From assembly GCF_965222285.1 (NCBI RefSeq), contig NZ_OZ244942.1, positions 930,001 through 994,000 of the forward strand: DNA of 64,000 nucleotides, read 5' to 3'. Every line of letters begins with the position of its first letter. The stretch's first letter is position 1. Made by a program: the position numbers and the translations under genes. Shown here piece after piece: positions 8,506 through 16,663 of this stretch. The stretch is from Tepidicaulis sp002389665 (GTDB lineage: Bacteria > Pseudomonadota > Alphaproteobacteria > Parvibaculales > Parvibaculaceae). A model generated the notes under the pieces. It did not search any database, was not told the DNA's origin, and saw only the letters and a list, made by a program, of their open reading frames with translations.

Positions 8506-9657
8506 TTAGTCGGCGGCGGTGCCTGAGAGCTGGATCAACGCTTCGTTCTTGCGGTTGATTTCCTTGAGCTTGGCGATCCCCGCCGCCGCGATCGCATCGC
8601 CCACCATTTCGTCGCTTTCGGCATGCAGAACTTTCATGTCGATATAAGCGGCGTAATTACCGGCGGTGCGCTCGGTGATGATGCCGGTCATGGCCAGGGT
8701 CTTCACCAGCACGCGGAAGATGTTTGCCGATTCCTGCATGTTGGTGCGGATTTTCTCGTCCGTCATGCCTTCCATGAAGGCGCCCTGCACCCATTCCCAG
8801 TCGAGGCCGACCTGCTCGTAGATATGCTGTTTCTGCGAGGGGGCGCCGATGTTGAAGAGCAGCGTCTGGAAGACTTCCCAGGCCCAGTCTTCGATCTTGT
8901 TATGCTCTTCCTTGGAGAGTTTCGGCACCGTGCGGTCCGCCCAGATCTTGCCGAACTTGTGGTGGAAGGCTTCGTCCGTCATCGCAAGCTGCGCGAGACG
9001 CACGATCAGCGGGTCGCGGCCCTTGTTGTAGAAGGTCGCAAAGGCGCCCATGGCAAGACCTTCGACCAGGAGCTGCATGCCGACGATCTTCTTCCATGCG
9101 AATTTCGACGTCACGAGCTCCGTCAGCACATCGCGCAGCACCGGGCCGCAAGCCATCGGACGGCCGAAACGGGCTTTCACGATGTTGGTGAAGGCGGTGA
9201 CGTGACGGGCTTCTTCGCGCGCCTGGTTGGCGGCATATTCCTGTGCGCCCGGATCGCGCAGAATGTGGCAAAGGCTTGCCGACAAGGCGAGCGCGCCCTG
9301 TTCGCCGTGCAGAATGTTCGACAGGCTCCAATGGGTTTCCAGGTTCGTCAGTTTCACCCGGCCTTTTTCATCGAGCTTGTCCCAGACGGCGGTGCCATAG
9401 CCCACCGTCATGGTCGGGTCGACCATATATTCGTTTTCGATATCGAAGGGCTCGCTAAAGTCGATATAGCGCGCGTCGTTCGGGTCCCAGAAATGGTCGT
9501 GGGTTGCCGAGATGATCTTGTCGAAGGCACTGGTACGATCGAGATAGCGCTCGCAATCCATCATGGCGGCGAAATCGGTCGGCTCTACGGTGTTGTAGAT
9601 ATTGTCCTTCGTGATCTGACCAGCGGCTTCTTTGTGGGGTACTGCCTGCGTCATCAA
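8506..9657 (-). CDS. Soluble diiron ferritin-like protein (putative oxygenase)
   Basis: A 383-residue helical protein with a full diiron carboxylate set in two repeats: E119, then E149-x-x-H152, then E199, then E229-x-x-H232. That spacing (E-X29-E-X2-H twice) is the ferritin-like/ribonucleotide reductase R2-like pattern. The E229 site reads DEAFHHKFG. It has no membrane segment and does not look like fatty-acyl desaturase DesA or AurF, so I cannot name the substrate. Upstream lie a TGACGC-N2-GCGTCA palindrome (9727-9740) and a TTGAT-N4-ATCAA box (9751-9764), pointing to control by a specific repressor and by oxygen. Oxygen-dependent oxidation of an acyl or similar substrate is inference. Confidence 0.8.
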   Translation of the reverse strand: MMTQAVPHKEAAGQITKDNIYNTVEPTDFAAMMDCERYLDRTSAFDKIISATHDHFWDPNDARYIDFSEPFDIENEYMVDPTMTVGYGTAVWDKLDEKGRVKLTNLETHWSLSNILHGEQGALALSASLCHILRDPGAQEYAANQAREEARHVTAFTNIVKARFGRPMACGPVLRDVLTELVTSKFAWKKIVGMQLLVEGLAMGAFATFYNKGRDPLIVRLAQLAMTDEAFHHKFGKIWADRTVPKLSKEEHNKIEDWAWEVFQTLLFNIGAPSQKQHIYEQVGLDWEWVQGAFMEGMTDEKIRTNMQESANIFRVLVKTLAMTGIITERTAGNYAAYIDMKVLHAESDEMVGDAIAAAGIAKLKEINRKNEALIQLSGTAAD

Positions 9658-9726
9658 TAATCTCCTCCGGTCTGCGAGGCTCAGGGTCTGTGGGTGCTTT
9701 TGGTGTGCCTCAACCTGAAAAAATCA

Positions 9727-9740
9727 TGACGCCTGCGTCA
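9727..9740. promoter_or_regulatory. Palindromic operator candidate, copy 2 (TGACGC-N2-GCGTCA)
   Basis: Perfect dyad TGACGCCTGCGTCA, extended by one A/T pair on each side, 70 bases before the diiron-protein start codon. It has the same half-sites and spacing as the copy at 6502-6515 and a similar distance to the start, so the two genes probably share a regulator. Confidence 0.6.
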
Positions 9741-9750
9741 TTTTTGGTCT

Positions 9751-9764
9751 TTGATCTGGATCAA
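9751..9764. promoter_or_regulatory. FNR/FixK-type box (TTGAT-N4-ATCAA)
   Basis: Perfect TTGATCTGGATCAA, the canonical site of FNR/FixK/DNR regulators in alphaproteobacteria. It lies 94 bases before the diiron-protein start, beside the palindrome, and is downstream of the TonB-receptor gene, so the diiron gene is the only sensible target. Confidence 0.65.
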
Positions 9765-9765
9765 A

Positions 9766-9795
9766 GAAAAGGGCCGGCGCTGAAAACGCCGGCCC
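9766..9795 (-). terminator. Rho-independent terminator of the TonB receptor gene
   Basis: GGGCCGGCG (9771-9779) pairs with CGCCGGCCC (9787-9795). Read on the minus strand, the hairpin is followed by CTTTTCTTTG. It lies 86 bases after the receptor stop and overlaps the upstream region of the diiron gene. Confidence 0.7.
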
Positions 9796-9880
9796 CGCTG
9801 CGAGGGGTTCTTATGAGCAGAACCCGAAAAGTCGCCTGTTTCTGCGGATTTTCTCTCCGCTCATTACTCCGGAAAGAGGA

Positions 9881-11842
9881 TCAGAACGTTACTTTCACCC
9901 CCATCAGAAATTCCCGGCCCGGCGCCGCGAACCCGTCTGCAGGCTCGTATTCGGCGTCGAAAGCGTTGTTCACCCGGCCGAAAACCTGGAAATGCGGGCC
10001 GATATCTTTCGAGCCCGTCAGATCGACCACAGTGTAATTGTCGCCTTCGATGAGACCGCCGCTCACCCGGTCCACATCCCGGTAAAGATCGACCCAGGTA
10101 ACGGCGAGCCCGAGGCGGGCATCTTCCATCGCCTGCCAGTCGAGCGTGCCATGCACTTTGTGGCGCGGGCGCCGGCTCTGTCCGCCGCGCAGAGGCTGAG
10201 TATCGACGACGGTGAAGGTGTAATCGGCGCGGGCCGACAGTGTGTCGCTGATTTCCACATCGACAAAGCTTTCGATCCCATGCGCGTTGAACTCGTTCAC
10301 ATTCGTTGTCGTGGAATCGAACGAAGGCAGGAAGACCGTGATGATAGCGTTTTCATAATCGGTATCGAAATAGGTGATACCCGTTTGAATGCGCCCGTCA
10401 AGGAAGCCCTGCTCGAGACCGACTTCCCAGCCTTCGCTTTCCTCCGGCTCGAGATTGGGATTGCCGCGGAAGGCATTGCCGAAGGAATTCGGCGTAAAGC
10501 CATAGCGCTCGAAGAGCGAAGGTACTTTGAAGCCCGTGCCGTAGCTTGCCGTCAGCCGCGTATCGGTTTCGGGATGATAGTAACCCGGCGTCAGCGTGTA
10601 GGTGACTTCATCGTCGAAATTTTCCGGATTGTCATAGCGCACGCTTGCCGAGGCAAAGAAGCGCTCGCCGAAGCTCACCCGGTCGCTCAGCCAGAACGAG
10701 GTGGTGTATTCATCCGCCTCGGAGCGCAGTTGCTGCACGAAGCCGAAGCCGAAATCGCGAAAACCCCGTGCTTCCAGCTCTTCGTATTTGTATTCACCGG
10801 CAAGGTTCAGTGTGTGATTGCCGAGCGTGACGAAGTTTTCCAGCTTGGCGACGGTGCGCGTGCCTTCATTCGTCGATTCCTGGTTGGTGTTGAGGTTTGC
10901 CGCATCCGGATGGTCGATGATGACGCGCGTATAATCGGTATAGGCAAGCGTGAGAACGGGCCGGTAAGCGCCGCCATAGAAATTCCCTTTCAGCCCGCCG
11001 CTCAGGAAAATCTCCTGGTTCTTGGCAACGGCGTTGAAATCCTGCGGCAGGGAATTGTCCGTATCCGTATTGGAATTGATATATTGGCCGAAGGTGAAGG
11101 CTGAGAGCGTGTTGCTCAAATCCGTATCGAGCTGCAGGCTGAGGGCCGTGTTCTCGTTACCGTCTTCTTCTTCGGCAAAACCGCCGCGCAGATGTTGCGG
11201 CGTGATGTCATTGCCGTCCGTTGCCTGGCGCGAGAGCGAGAGCGCATAGCCGATGCCTGCATAAGAGCCGTCTGCCAGGGCCGCGGTGTTGAACGTGCCG
11301 AGCGAGCCGAGTTCCGCCCGCACGCTGGTGCGCAGCGCGCCTTCGCCCTTTTTCGTGATGATGTTGATGACGCCGCCCAGCGCCGCGCTGCCGTAAAGCC
11401 CGCTCTGCGGCCCGCGGATGACCTCGATGCGCTCGACATTTTCTGTCGTCAGCGTGGAAAAGTCGAAAGCGCCCGCCGGGGCACCCGGATCGTTAATCTC
11501 GATCCCGTTCAAAAGCACAAGCGTGTGGTTGGAATTGCCGCCGCGCGAAAAGACGCTGGTGACGGAGCCTTTCGAGCCCGATTGCACGATGTGAAGCCCC
11601 GGCACGCCTTGCAGCGCTTCGCCCACTGTGCGGTATTGCCGCCGATCGATATCATCGGCGGTGATGACGCTGACGGAAGAGCCGACCTGCTCGATGGGTG
11701 CAGGGCCCGAAGGGGCGGTAACCAGAATCTCCGGCGCGATGATCTGCCGGTCCGCATGCGCAAGGCCGGTAAGGAGTGTCGTGAAAAGGGCCGTGCTGCC
11801 CAATAGCGCCGCTGTGCGGCGCGCCTCATTGAAATGAACCAT
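9881..11842 (-). CDS. btuB: TonB-dependent outer-membrane receptor, BtuB-type (cobalamin)
   Basis: A 653-residue outer-membrane receptor. The first 31 residues are a signal peptide ending near AHA-DR, followed by a TonB box (EILVTA). The plug domain has the BtuB-like stretch VFSRGGNSNHTLVLLNGIEIND and VERIEVIRGPQSGLYGS, then the 22-strand barrel, ending in phenylalanine (VKVTF). The start is placed at ATG 11842 because the signal peptide begins there; the reading frame continues upstream to 12154 only through leader sequence. A cobalamin riboswitch and a consensus promoter stand upstream, so vitamin B12 or a corrinoid precursor is the likely cargo and represses expression. No B12 ABC importer is in the window. 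Confidence 0.92.
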   Translation of the reverse strand: MVHFNEARRTAALLGSTALFTTLLTGLAHADRQIIAPEILVTAPSGPAPIEQVGSSVSVITADDIDRRQYRTVGEALQGVPGLHIVQSGSKGSVTSVFSRGGNSNHTLVLLNGIEINDPGAPAGAFDFSTLTTENVERIEVIRGPQSGLYGSAALGGVINIITKKGEGALRTSVRAELGSLGTFNTAALADGSYAGIGYALSLSRQATDGNDITPQHLRGGFAEEEDGNENTALSLQLDTDLSNTLSAFTFGQYINSNTDTDNSLPQDFNAVAKNQEIFLSGGLKGNFYGGAYRPVLTLAYTDYTRVIIDHPDAANLNTNQESTNEGTRTVAKLENFVTLGNHTLNLAGEYKYEELEARGFRDFGFGFVQQLRSEADEYTTSFWLSDRVSFGERFFASASVRYDNPENFDDEVTYTLTPGYYHPETDTRLTASYGTGFKVPSLFERYGFTPNSFGNAFRGNPNLEPEESEGWEVGLEQGFLDGRIQTGITYFDTDYENAIITVFLPSFDSTTTNVNEFNAHGIESFVDVEISDTLSARADYTFTVVDTQPLRGGQSRRPRHKVHGTLDWQAMEDARLGLAVTWVDLYRDVDRVSGGLIEGDNYTVVDLTGSKDIGPHFQVFGRVNNAFDAEYEPADGFAAPGREFLMGVKVTF

Positions 11843-12039
11843 TAGTCCAGTCCCCTCATAAAACGGTCCGCCCGACCGCAGGGTGCCGAGGGACGGGATG
11901 AGGGAACGGAAAGCCGGAAGGCGCGCGCGGCTTCGTGCATGGGGAGGGGGAAGTGCCCGCCGCGCCGCATGCCAAGGCCGCGTCACCGACGGAAGATCCG
12001 CTCCGATGGCACACCCCGGCCAGCGGCAGATGACGCGCG

Positions 12040-12205
12040 ATGCGGCAGGTCTCCTGGCTTGCGGGTCATAAAACGGTTCCGGTCTTCCCAGGGCGGATGC
12101 CCCAGTGACGTGAGTGGAACCGATCTCGCCGCTTACAGTTGCGGGGGCAGCCAAGGAATGGCCCGTATGAAGCGGGCGTCACCTTGTTCCCTTTTATCCC
12201 GGATA
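12040..12205 (-). ncRNA. Cobalamin riboswitch
   Basis: On the minus strand the conserved B12-box is present in two parts: GCTGCCCCCGCAACTGTAAG (about 12129-12148) and, near the 3' end, AAGCCAGGAGACCTGCC (12044-12060). Between them, CACTGGG and GGGAAGACCGG match the usual internal conserved segments. It lies between the promoter at 12228-12255 and the TonB receptor start at 11842, about 200 bases away. The ligand should lower receptor expression. The 5' limit is approximate. Confidence 0.93.
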
Positions 12206-12227
12206 TCCGGGACCGGATCGCGGCGCG

Positions 12228-12255
12228 AGTATAGGGGCGCGCTGCAAATTGTCAA
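12228..12255 (-). promoter_or_regulatory. Sigma-70-type promoter of the cobalamin riboswitch/receptor
   Basis: On the minus strand: TTGACA (12255-12250), 16 bases, TATACT (12233-12228). The -35 is perfect and the -10 differs from consensus by one base. It lies just upstream of the riboswitch. Confidence 0.7.
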
Positions 12256-12261
12256 AAGCGC

Positions 12262-12303
12262 AAAAAAACGGAAGGGAAGCAGCGCTCTCACGCCGCTTCC
12301 CCT
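12262..12303 (-). terminator. Rho-independent terminator of the luxI operon
   Basis: GGGAAGC (12274-12280) pairs with GCTTCCC (12295-12301). On the minus strand the stem is followed by CCGTTTTTTTGCG (T-run 12268-12262). It lies directly after the small gene that ends at 12328 and before the receptor promoter. Confidence 0.75.
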
Positions 12304-12327
12304 CGCTCAATCCTGTGCGTCTTCTTC

Positions 12328-12576
12328 TCAGTGCCGCCGCGTCGAGACGGGCAGGGCGGTCAAGGACATCTCCGCTGGGCATTGCGGGTTTTTGAGAACA
12401 TGCTCGGCAATCACGTCGAGCAGCGCGCCGTGCAATGTCTCCACCCGTTCGTCATGGGCATGGCCGGCGCCGGAGCGCACCAGGTAAAGCACGGCTTTGA
12501 CGAGCCCTTCGATATGCGCGTCCGCGTTTTGCGGCAAGGCGCCTTCTTCGTGTTTCGGTTTGGTTTGAACGCTCAC
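12328..12576 (-). CDS. Small protein translationally coupled to the AHL synthase, unknown
   Basis: An 82-residue soluble protein starting at GTG 12576, which overlaps the luxI stop codon by four bases (GTGA), so the two are very likely translated in a coupled way. The middle part is helical in composition (HIEGLVKAVLYLVRSG and VETLHGALLDVIAEHVL). There is no signal peptide or membrane segment, and I do not recognise a family. A terminator follows at once, making luxI and this gene a two-gene unit. Its position suggests a role in signal synthesis or response, but this is inference only. Confidence 0.7.
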   Translation of the reverse strand: MSVQTKPKHEEGALPQNADAHIEGLVKAVLYLVRSGAGHAHDERVETLHGALLDVIAEHVLKNPQCPAEMSLTALPVSTRRH

Positions 12577-13205
12577 GCTGCTACCTCTTCTTCATACTCG
12601 TGGATGTCGATCACGGAACCTTCGATGCCGAACACATCGCGAATGCGCTGCGAGGAGGAAGGCGCCGTGGAGTAATGCCCGGCGAGAAACTCTTCCTCGC
12701 CGATGCGGATGGCCGGCCCGTAAATGGTGGGTTTGAGGCCGAGCTGTTCGAGCGCCCGGGCCTTGGAGGGATAAGTGACGAAAACGAAATGCTCGATGCC
12801 GTGCGCCCAGGCCCATTCCATGCCGGCCAGCGTGCACAGGGCATGGTGATAGGTATGCGCGCCTTTCGGCAGATCGGGGTCGACGCACATGCGGCTGCCT
12901 TCGGCCACGCGCGCGCTTTTCGGCAGCTCATGGCCATGTGCAAGCTCCGGCCAGAGCGCTTCGAGCATGTAAGGATGATCGGTGCGCACCATGCGCCCGC
13001 AGGCCCGCACGGCCTGATTGTCGTCACGAATCGTGAAGTAATGGGTCCAGAGCGGATGGTCGAACTGGTCCGCTTCGCGGTGGTTGAGATTGGGAATGAC
13101 CCAGCCCGCCCGCTCGACGAAAACCTTGTGGCGCAAACGCAGCATCGAATCGAAAGCGTTGCCGAAATGATGCGCGGTGAGGATGGTGAAGTGATCGACT
13201 TTCAT
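12573..13205 (-). CDS. luxI: Acyl-homoserine-lactone synthase (LuxI family)
   Basis: A 210-residue LuxI-type synthase, which makes acyl-homoserine lactones from S-adenosylmethionine and an acyl carrier. The family's conserved residues are visible: R and F in RLRHKVFVERAGW, E/D/D in HREADQFDHP, R in RACGRMVRT, and E and R in AEGSRMCVD. A 20-bp lux box at 13265-13284 lies 60 bases before the ATG. The neighbouring luxR gene is immediately upstream on the same strand, and an 82-residue gene overlaps the 3' end. The acyl chain cannot be predicted from this sequence. Confidence 0.95.
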   Translation of the reverse strand: MKVDHFTILTAHHFGNAFDSMLRLRHKVFVERAGWVIPNLNHREADQFDHPLWTHYFTIRDDNQAVRACGRMVRTDHPYMLEALWPELAHGHELPKSARVAEGSRMCVDPDLPKGAHTYHHALCTLAGMEWAWAHGIEHFVFVTYPSKARALEQLGLKPTIYGPAIRIGEEEFLAGHYSTAPSSSQRIRDVFGIEGSVIDIHEYEEEVAA

Positions 13206-13264
13206 GGGGGGCCTCTCTCTCCGTGTTGATGGAGAAAGGCTTTCATGAGGGCGCGCGGACCCGC

Positions 13265-13284
13265 ACCTCCCCTTAAGGGTAGGT
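13265..13284. promoter_or_regulatory. lux box
   Basis: On the minus strand: ACCTACCCTTAAGGGGAGGT, a 20-bp dyad with one mismatched pair and the ACCT...AGGT ends of the classical lux box. It lies 60-79 bases before the luxI start. A perfect TATAAT (minus strand, 13302-13297) stands 12 bases upstream of the box, so the box may cover the transcription start rather than the -35 region. Confidence 0.7.
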
Positions 13285-13322
13285 CTTGGAAATCGGATTA
13301 TATATCAAGGAGTTACGGAAGG

Positions 13323-14060
13323 TCAGAGAAACTGAATGTCTTCCGGATCGATGGTGATGAGCCCGAGATAGAGCGCTTTGACGATGGCGATGCGGCCATA
13401 GGCGCCGAGCTTCGTGTAGCAGTTCTTCAGATGGAACTTCACCGTTTCCTGGGAAACGCTGAGAAGCTGGGAAATCTCCCAAGCGGTCTTGCCCCGTGCC
13501 CATTGCGTCAGTACTTCCTGCTCGCGCGGGGTGAGCGGCTGGGCGGGGGCCATTTCCACGGCCAGATGGTCCATGAAGACTTTATGCAGCAAGGCGGTGC
13601 GGGCATGAACTTCCGCCAGCACCCGCTCGCAGTCCACATCCGGCTCGTCGGAGGCAACGGAATAAACGGCGCTGATGCCGGGCGCGCTTACAAGCGCGGA
13701 GGAAATACCCTGCTTGAGGCCGAGATCGGCTGCTTCGCCGTAAAAGCGGCGCTGGAATGGGCTGAGCTCGTGGCGCTCGAGCAGCCTTTGCCAGGAGAAG
13801 GGGCCGGAGCCCTGGCCGGCCTGCTGCAAGGTCAGGTCCGCTTGCGCGTAGCCCTGCTCTTCATAGTGGTTCAGCCATTCGGTTTTGTAATTGGTGGCGA
13901 AATACTGATCGCGCGTCGGGTCGCGCCCGGGCAGCACATAGCCGAGGATCGCGTGGTTCAGGCCCAAATCGTTCAAGCCCGCCAGCCAGATGTCGAATGC
14001 CGATGCGCTATCTTCCGACTGCTGGATACGCTCGACAAACTCCGCGAAAGACAGCCCCAT
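13323..14060 (-). CDS. luxR: LuxR-family quorum-sensing transcription regulator
   Basis: A 245-residue regulator with an N-terminal autoinducer-binding domain (about residues 10-160) and a C-terminal LuxR helix-turn-helix (LTPREQEVLTQWARGKT...VSQETVKFHLKNCYTKL). Signal-pocket residues W and Y in EWLNHYEEQGY, the key D in QADLT and W in PFSWQ are kept; the proline that usually follows the aspartate is leucine. ATG 14060 follows an AGGGG site, and starting further upstream would add residues unlike the family. It lies just upstream of luxI, the usual cognate arrangement. Confidence 0.93.
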   Translation of the reverse strand: MGLSFAEFVERIQQSEDSASAFDIWLAGLNDLGLNHAILGYVLPGRDPTRDQYFATNYKTEWLNHYEEQGYAQADLTLQQAGQGSGPFSWQRLLERHELSPFQRRFYGEAADLGLKQGISSALVSAPGISAVYSVASDEPDVDCERVLAEVHARTALLHKVFMDHLAVEMAPAQPLTPREQEVLTQWARGKTAWEISQLLSVSQETVKFHLKNCYTKLGAYGRIAIVKALYLGLITIDPEDIQFL

Positions 14061-14375
14061 TAGTGCCCCTGCGTTACGCTGTGCCCCAACAATCCGTCTG
14101 CCGCTGTTGCCGGAGCGGCGGCGGACTGCACACACTGACAAGATTATCAGCAAATGAAATGAAAGGGGAAGAAAAGAACCAAAGCAGCACAGCCGAATTG
14201 TGAGCAGGTGCAATAATCCGGCACAAAGTGAAATAATGCTCTCGTTAAACCAAAGAATTCGCGCCGATCTTCACGAGTTGGTGACGGCATTCATCTTTAG
14301 GTTGCGTGCAGGTGTGTTTCCCCGCGCGCTTTAAGTGGCATAGCTATCCGAGTAAGGCCGTCCAGGTATAGCGGG
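14061..14375. other. Intergenic region between luxR and the SLC13 transporter
   Basis: Holds 315 bases without a convincing gene. It must contain the luxR promoter (transcribed leftward) and the 3' end of the transporter transcript. It is more AT-rich than its surroundings. I see no clear -35/-10 pair, hairpin terminator or second lux box in it. Confidence 0.6.
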
Positions 14376-15878
14376 TCAAAGCATGAGCCAGGTGCCGAGT
14401 GTCAAGACGGCAATGCCGATGAGATTAAGCCGCAGCCCGGCGCGCATCATGCCCTGCATGCCGATATGCCCGGAGCCGAAGACGATGGCATTGGGCGGTG
14501 TGGCAACCGGCAGCATGAAGGCGCAGGAGGCGGCCATAGCGGCGGGCAGGGCAAGGGCTTCCGGCGTAAGGCCCGCGGTAAGCGCGAGCGCGCCGGTGAT
14601 CGGCAGAAAGGCGGAGGCCGTGGCCGTGTTGCTGGTCAGTTCGGTCAGGAAAATGATGAGCACCACCACCGCGCCCATCAGCACGAGCGGGCCAAGCAGG
14701 GCCGCGCCTGTGAGCTGCGCCCCGATCCAGGCGGCAAGGCCGGTGCCGTCCATCGCCTGGGCGAGGCTCAGCCCGCCGCCGAAGAGAATGAGAATGTCCC
14801 AGGGCGCTTTCTTCGCCCAGTCCCAATCGAGCAGGCGTGTCCGCTCGCCGTCCTCTCCCCGCTCACCGCTCGGCAGAAGAAAAAGCGCCAGCGCCCCGGC
14901 GATCGCAATGCCCGCATCCGAAATGCCATCCAGCGGCAAAAAGAGGCTGAGCCAGGGATGCGTGATCCAAAGAAAGGCAATGAGGGCGATCACCGCGCCC
15001 ACCCGCTTTTCCGCAGGCCGCATGGTGCCGAGCGCGCGGCGCATCTCACCGATCAGCGCGGTGTTTTCGCTCGCACCCGTTTCCTCTTCATGGGCGGGCA
15101 CGGCAAAGGCAAACCGGGTGAGCGTCAGCCAGGCAAGCGGCAGAAGCACCAGCACGGCGGGCACGCCGACCGCCATCCAATCGGCAAAGCCGATCTCGAT
15201 CCCGTGGCTCTGGCTGAGATAGCCGGCCGCCAGCGCATTCGGCGGAGAGCCCACGAGCGTGCCGAGCCCGCCGATGGAGGCGGCATAAGCAATGCCGAGC
15301 ATCATGGCTCTGGCATAGGCGCTGCGCCCCGCGCTTTGCGCCTCGCCTTCTTTTTTTGCCCCTTCGATGAGGGAAAGCGCGATGGGCAGCATCATCATCG
15401 CGGTCGCCGTATTGCTCACCCACATGGAAAGGAAAGCTGTGGCCACCATGACCCCGGCGATGAGAAGACGGGGCCGCCCGCCGGCCCGGGCGATGATGGC
15501 GAGCGCAATGCGCCGGTGCAGGCCCGCCCGCTGCATGGCAAGCGCCATCCAAAAGCCGCCGAGAAAGAGAAAGATGATGGGGTTGGCATAAGGCGCGGCG
15601 GCCATGGAAATGGGCGCGACACCGAGAAGGGGAAAAGCGGCGAGCGGCAAAAGCGCTGTGGCGGCAAGGGGCACCGCCTCGCTCACCCACCAGATCGCCA
15701 TCCAAAGCGCGATGGCGGCGGTGGCCCAGCCTGCGGCCTCAAGCCCCTCCGGCGCCGGCAGAAGAAAAAGGGCAAGCGCTGCAAGCGGCCCGGCGATCAG
15801 TCCGGCGTGTGAAACCCAGCCTGAATTTCCCTCAGGCTTTTCGGGGGCGCAGTGCTGTGGGTCGTGCGGTTGCGGCAT
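14376..15878 (-). CDS. SLC13/DASS-family anion (dicarboxylate or sulfate) transporter
   Basis: A 500-residue integral membrane protein with about 11-12 hydrophobic segments. It has the two SNT motifs typical of divalent-anion/sodium symporters, MWVSNTATAMMMLPIA in the first half and LTSNTATASAFLPITG in the second. These sites bind the substrate carboxylates and sodium in VcINDY. Two re-entrant hairpin regions precede the motifs. The likely substrate is a dicarboxylate such as succinate or a related anion. It is transcribed alone, toward luxR. Confidence 0.9.
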   Translation of the reverse strand: MPQPHDPQHCAPEKPEGNSGWVSHAGLIAGPLAALALFLLPAPEGLEAAGWATAAIALWMAIWWVSEAVPLAATALLPLAAFPLLGVAPISMAAAPYANPIIFLFLGGFWMALAMQRAGLHRRIALAIIARAGGRPRLLIAGVMVATAFLSMWVSNTATAMMMLPIALSLIEGAKKEGEAQSAGRSAYARAMMLGIAYAASIGGLGTLVGSPPNALAAGYLSQSHGIEIGFADWMAVGVPAVLVLLPLAWLTLTRFAFAVPAHEEETGASENTALIGEMRRALGTMRPAEKRVGAVIALIAFLWITHPWLSLFLPLDGISDAGIAIAGALALFLLPSGERGEDGERTRLLDWDWAKKAPWDILILFGGGLSLAQAMDGTGLAAWIGAQLTGAALLGPLVLMGAVVVLIIFLTELTSNTATASAFLPITGALALTAGLTPEALALPAAMAASCAFMLPVATPPNAIVFGSGHIGMQGMMRAGLRLNLIGIAVLTLGTWLML

Positions 15879-15959
15879 GGCGAATGGTGCAGCTCTCGGA
15901 TTGGTTGGTCTTTCGCCAGCATAATGCGGGAAGGCGGAAACGGGGATAAGTTGTAGATC

Positions 15960-16568
15960 TCAGCGCAGCGTATCGACGATTTCGGAAATGCGGCGGAAGA
16001 AATGCAGCCCCTGCACGATTTCCTCCTCGCTCATATTGTCGATGATCCGCTGCACATAGGCTTCGCCGCTTCCGATCATCTTTTCCAGATGCGCCTCGCC
16101 TTTCGCGGTCAGTGTGACGATCTTTTCCCGCCCCGAGCGCGGGTCTTCTTCCAGCCGCACCAGCGAGAGAGGCGGCTGCGCCATGGCGCGCAGGGCCTTG
16201 GTGATGGCGGCGCCCGAAATTTCGAACCAGGCCGAAAGCGAGCGTTCGATGGCCTTACGGTTCATCGCCCGGCCGTCCCGGCCTTCGGAATGAATGAGCC
16301 AGAGGATCGCGACCTGATGGCGGCTCAGTGTGCCGCCGCGCAAGGCATCTTCCAGCGCGATCCCGGCCTTGTAATGGATCGGATAGTAATATTCGAGGAA
16401 TTGCAGCGCGGCTCCTTTCGTCTCCCCCTTTGACCCGCCTTTTCGCCCGCCCGGTTTTTTTGCCTTGGGGGCGGGCCCCGCCGCTTTGCCGCCCGTGCCT
16501 GAAATTTTGCTCTCTTTACCCATACTTGCCGCCTTTTCCGCCGCCGCTTGCCTGCTTCGCGCGGCCAT
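15960..16568 (-). CDS. MarR-family transcriptional regulator
   Basis: A 202-residue protein with a basic, lysine/glycine-rich N-terminal tail (first ~55 residues) and a winged-helix domain: RHQVAILWLIHSEG...NRKAIERSLSAWFEISGAAITKALRAM, then the wing LVRLEEDPRSGREKIVTLTAKG. A C-terminal helix for dimerisation follows. The start could be ATG 16568 or ATG 16523; neither has a strong ribosome site. It is divergent from a P450 gene, and a perfect palindrome (16602-16624) fills the gap, suggesting it controls itself and the P450 operon. Confidence 0.85.
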   Translation of the reverse strand: MAARSRQAAAEKAASMGKESKISGTGGKAAGPAPKAKKPGGRKGGSKGETKGAALQFLEYYYPIHYKAGIALEDALRGGTLSRHQVAILWLIHSEGRDGRAMNRKAIERSLSAWFEISGAAITKALRAMAQPPLSLVRLEEDPRSGREKIVTLTAKGEAHLEKMIGSGEAYVQRIIDNMSEEEIVQGLHFFRRISEIVDTLR

Positions 16569-16601
16569 TCTAGCGGCTGCGCGCCATTCGTCACCTTTAT
16601 T

Positions 16602-16624
16602 AATTGTTTACAAAAGAAACAATT
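16602..16624. promoter_or_regulatory. Palindromic MarR operator candidate
   Basis: AATTGTTT (16602-16609) and AAACAATT (16617-16624) form a perfect 8-bp dyad with a 7-base centre. It lies between the divergent MarR-type gene and the P450 gene. A second, shorter palindrome ATTGAATCAAT follows at 16626-16636. Size and AT-rich half-sites suit MarR dimers. Confidence 0.65.
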
Positions 16625-16663
16625 TATTGAATCAATGGTACCGTCTTAAGGGAGGAGGACGAT

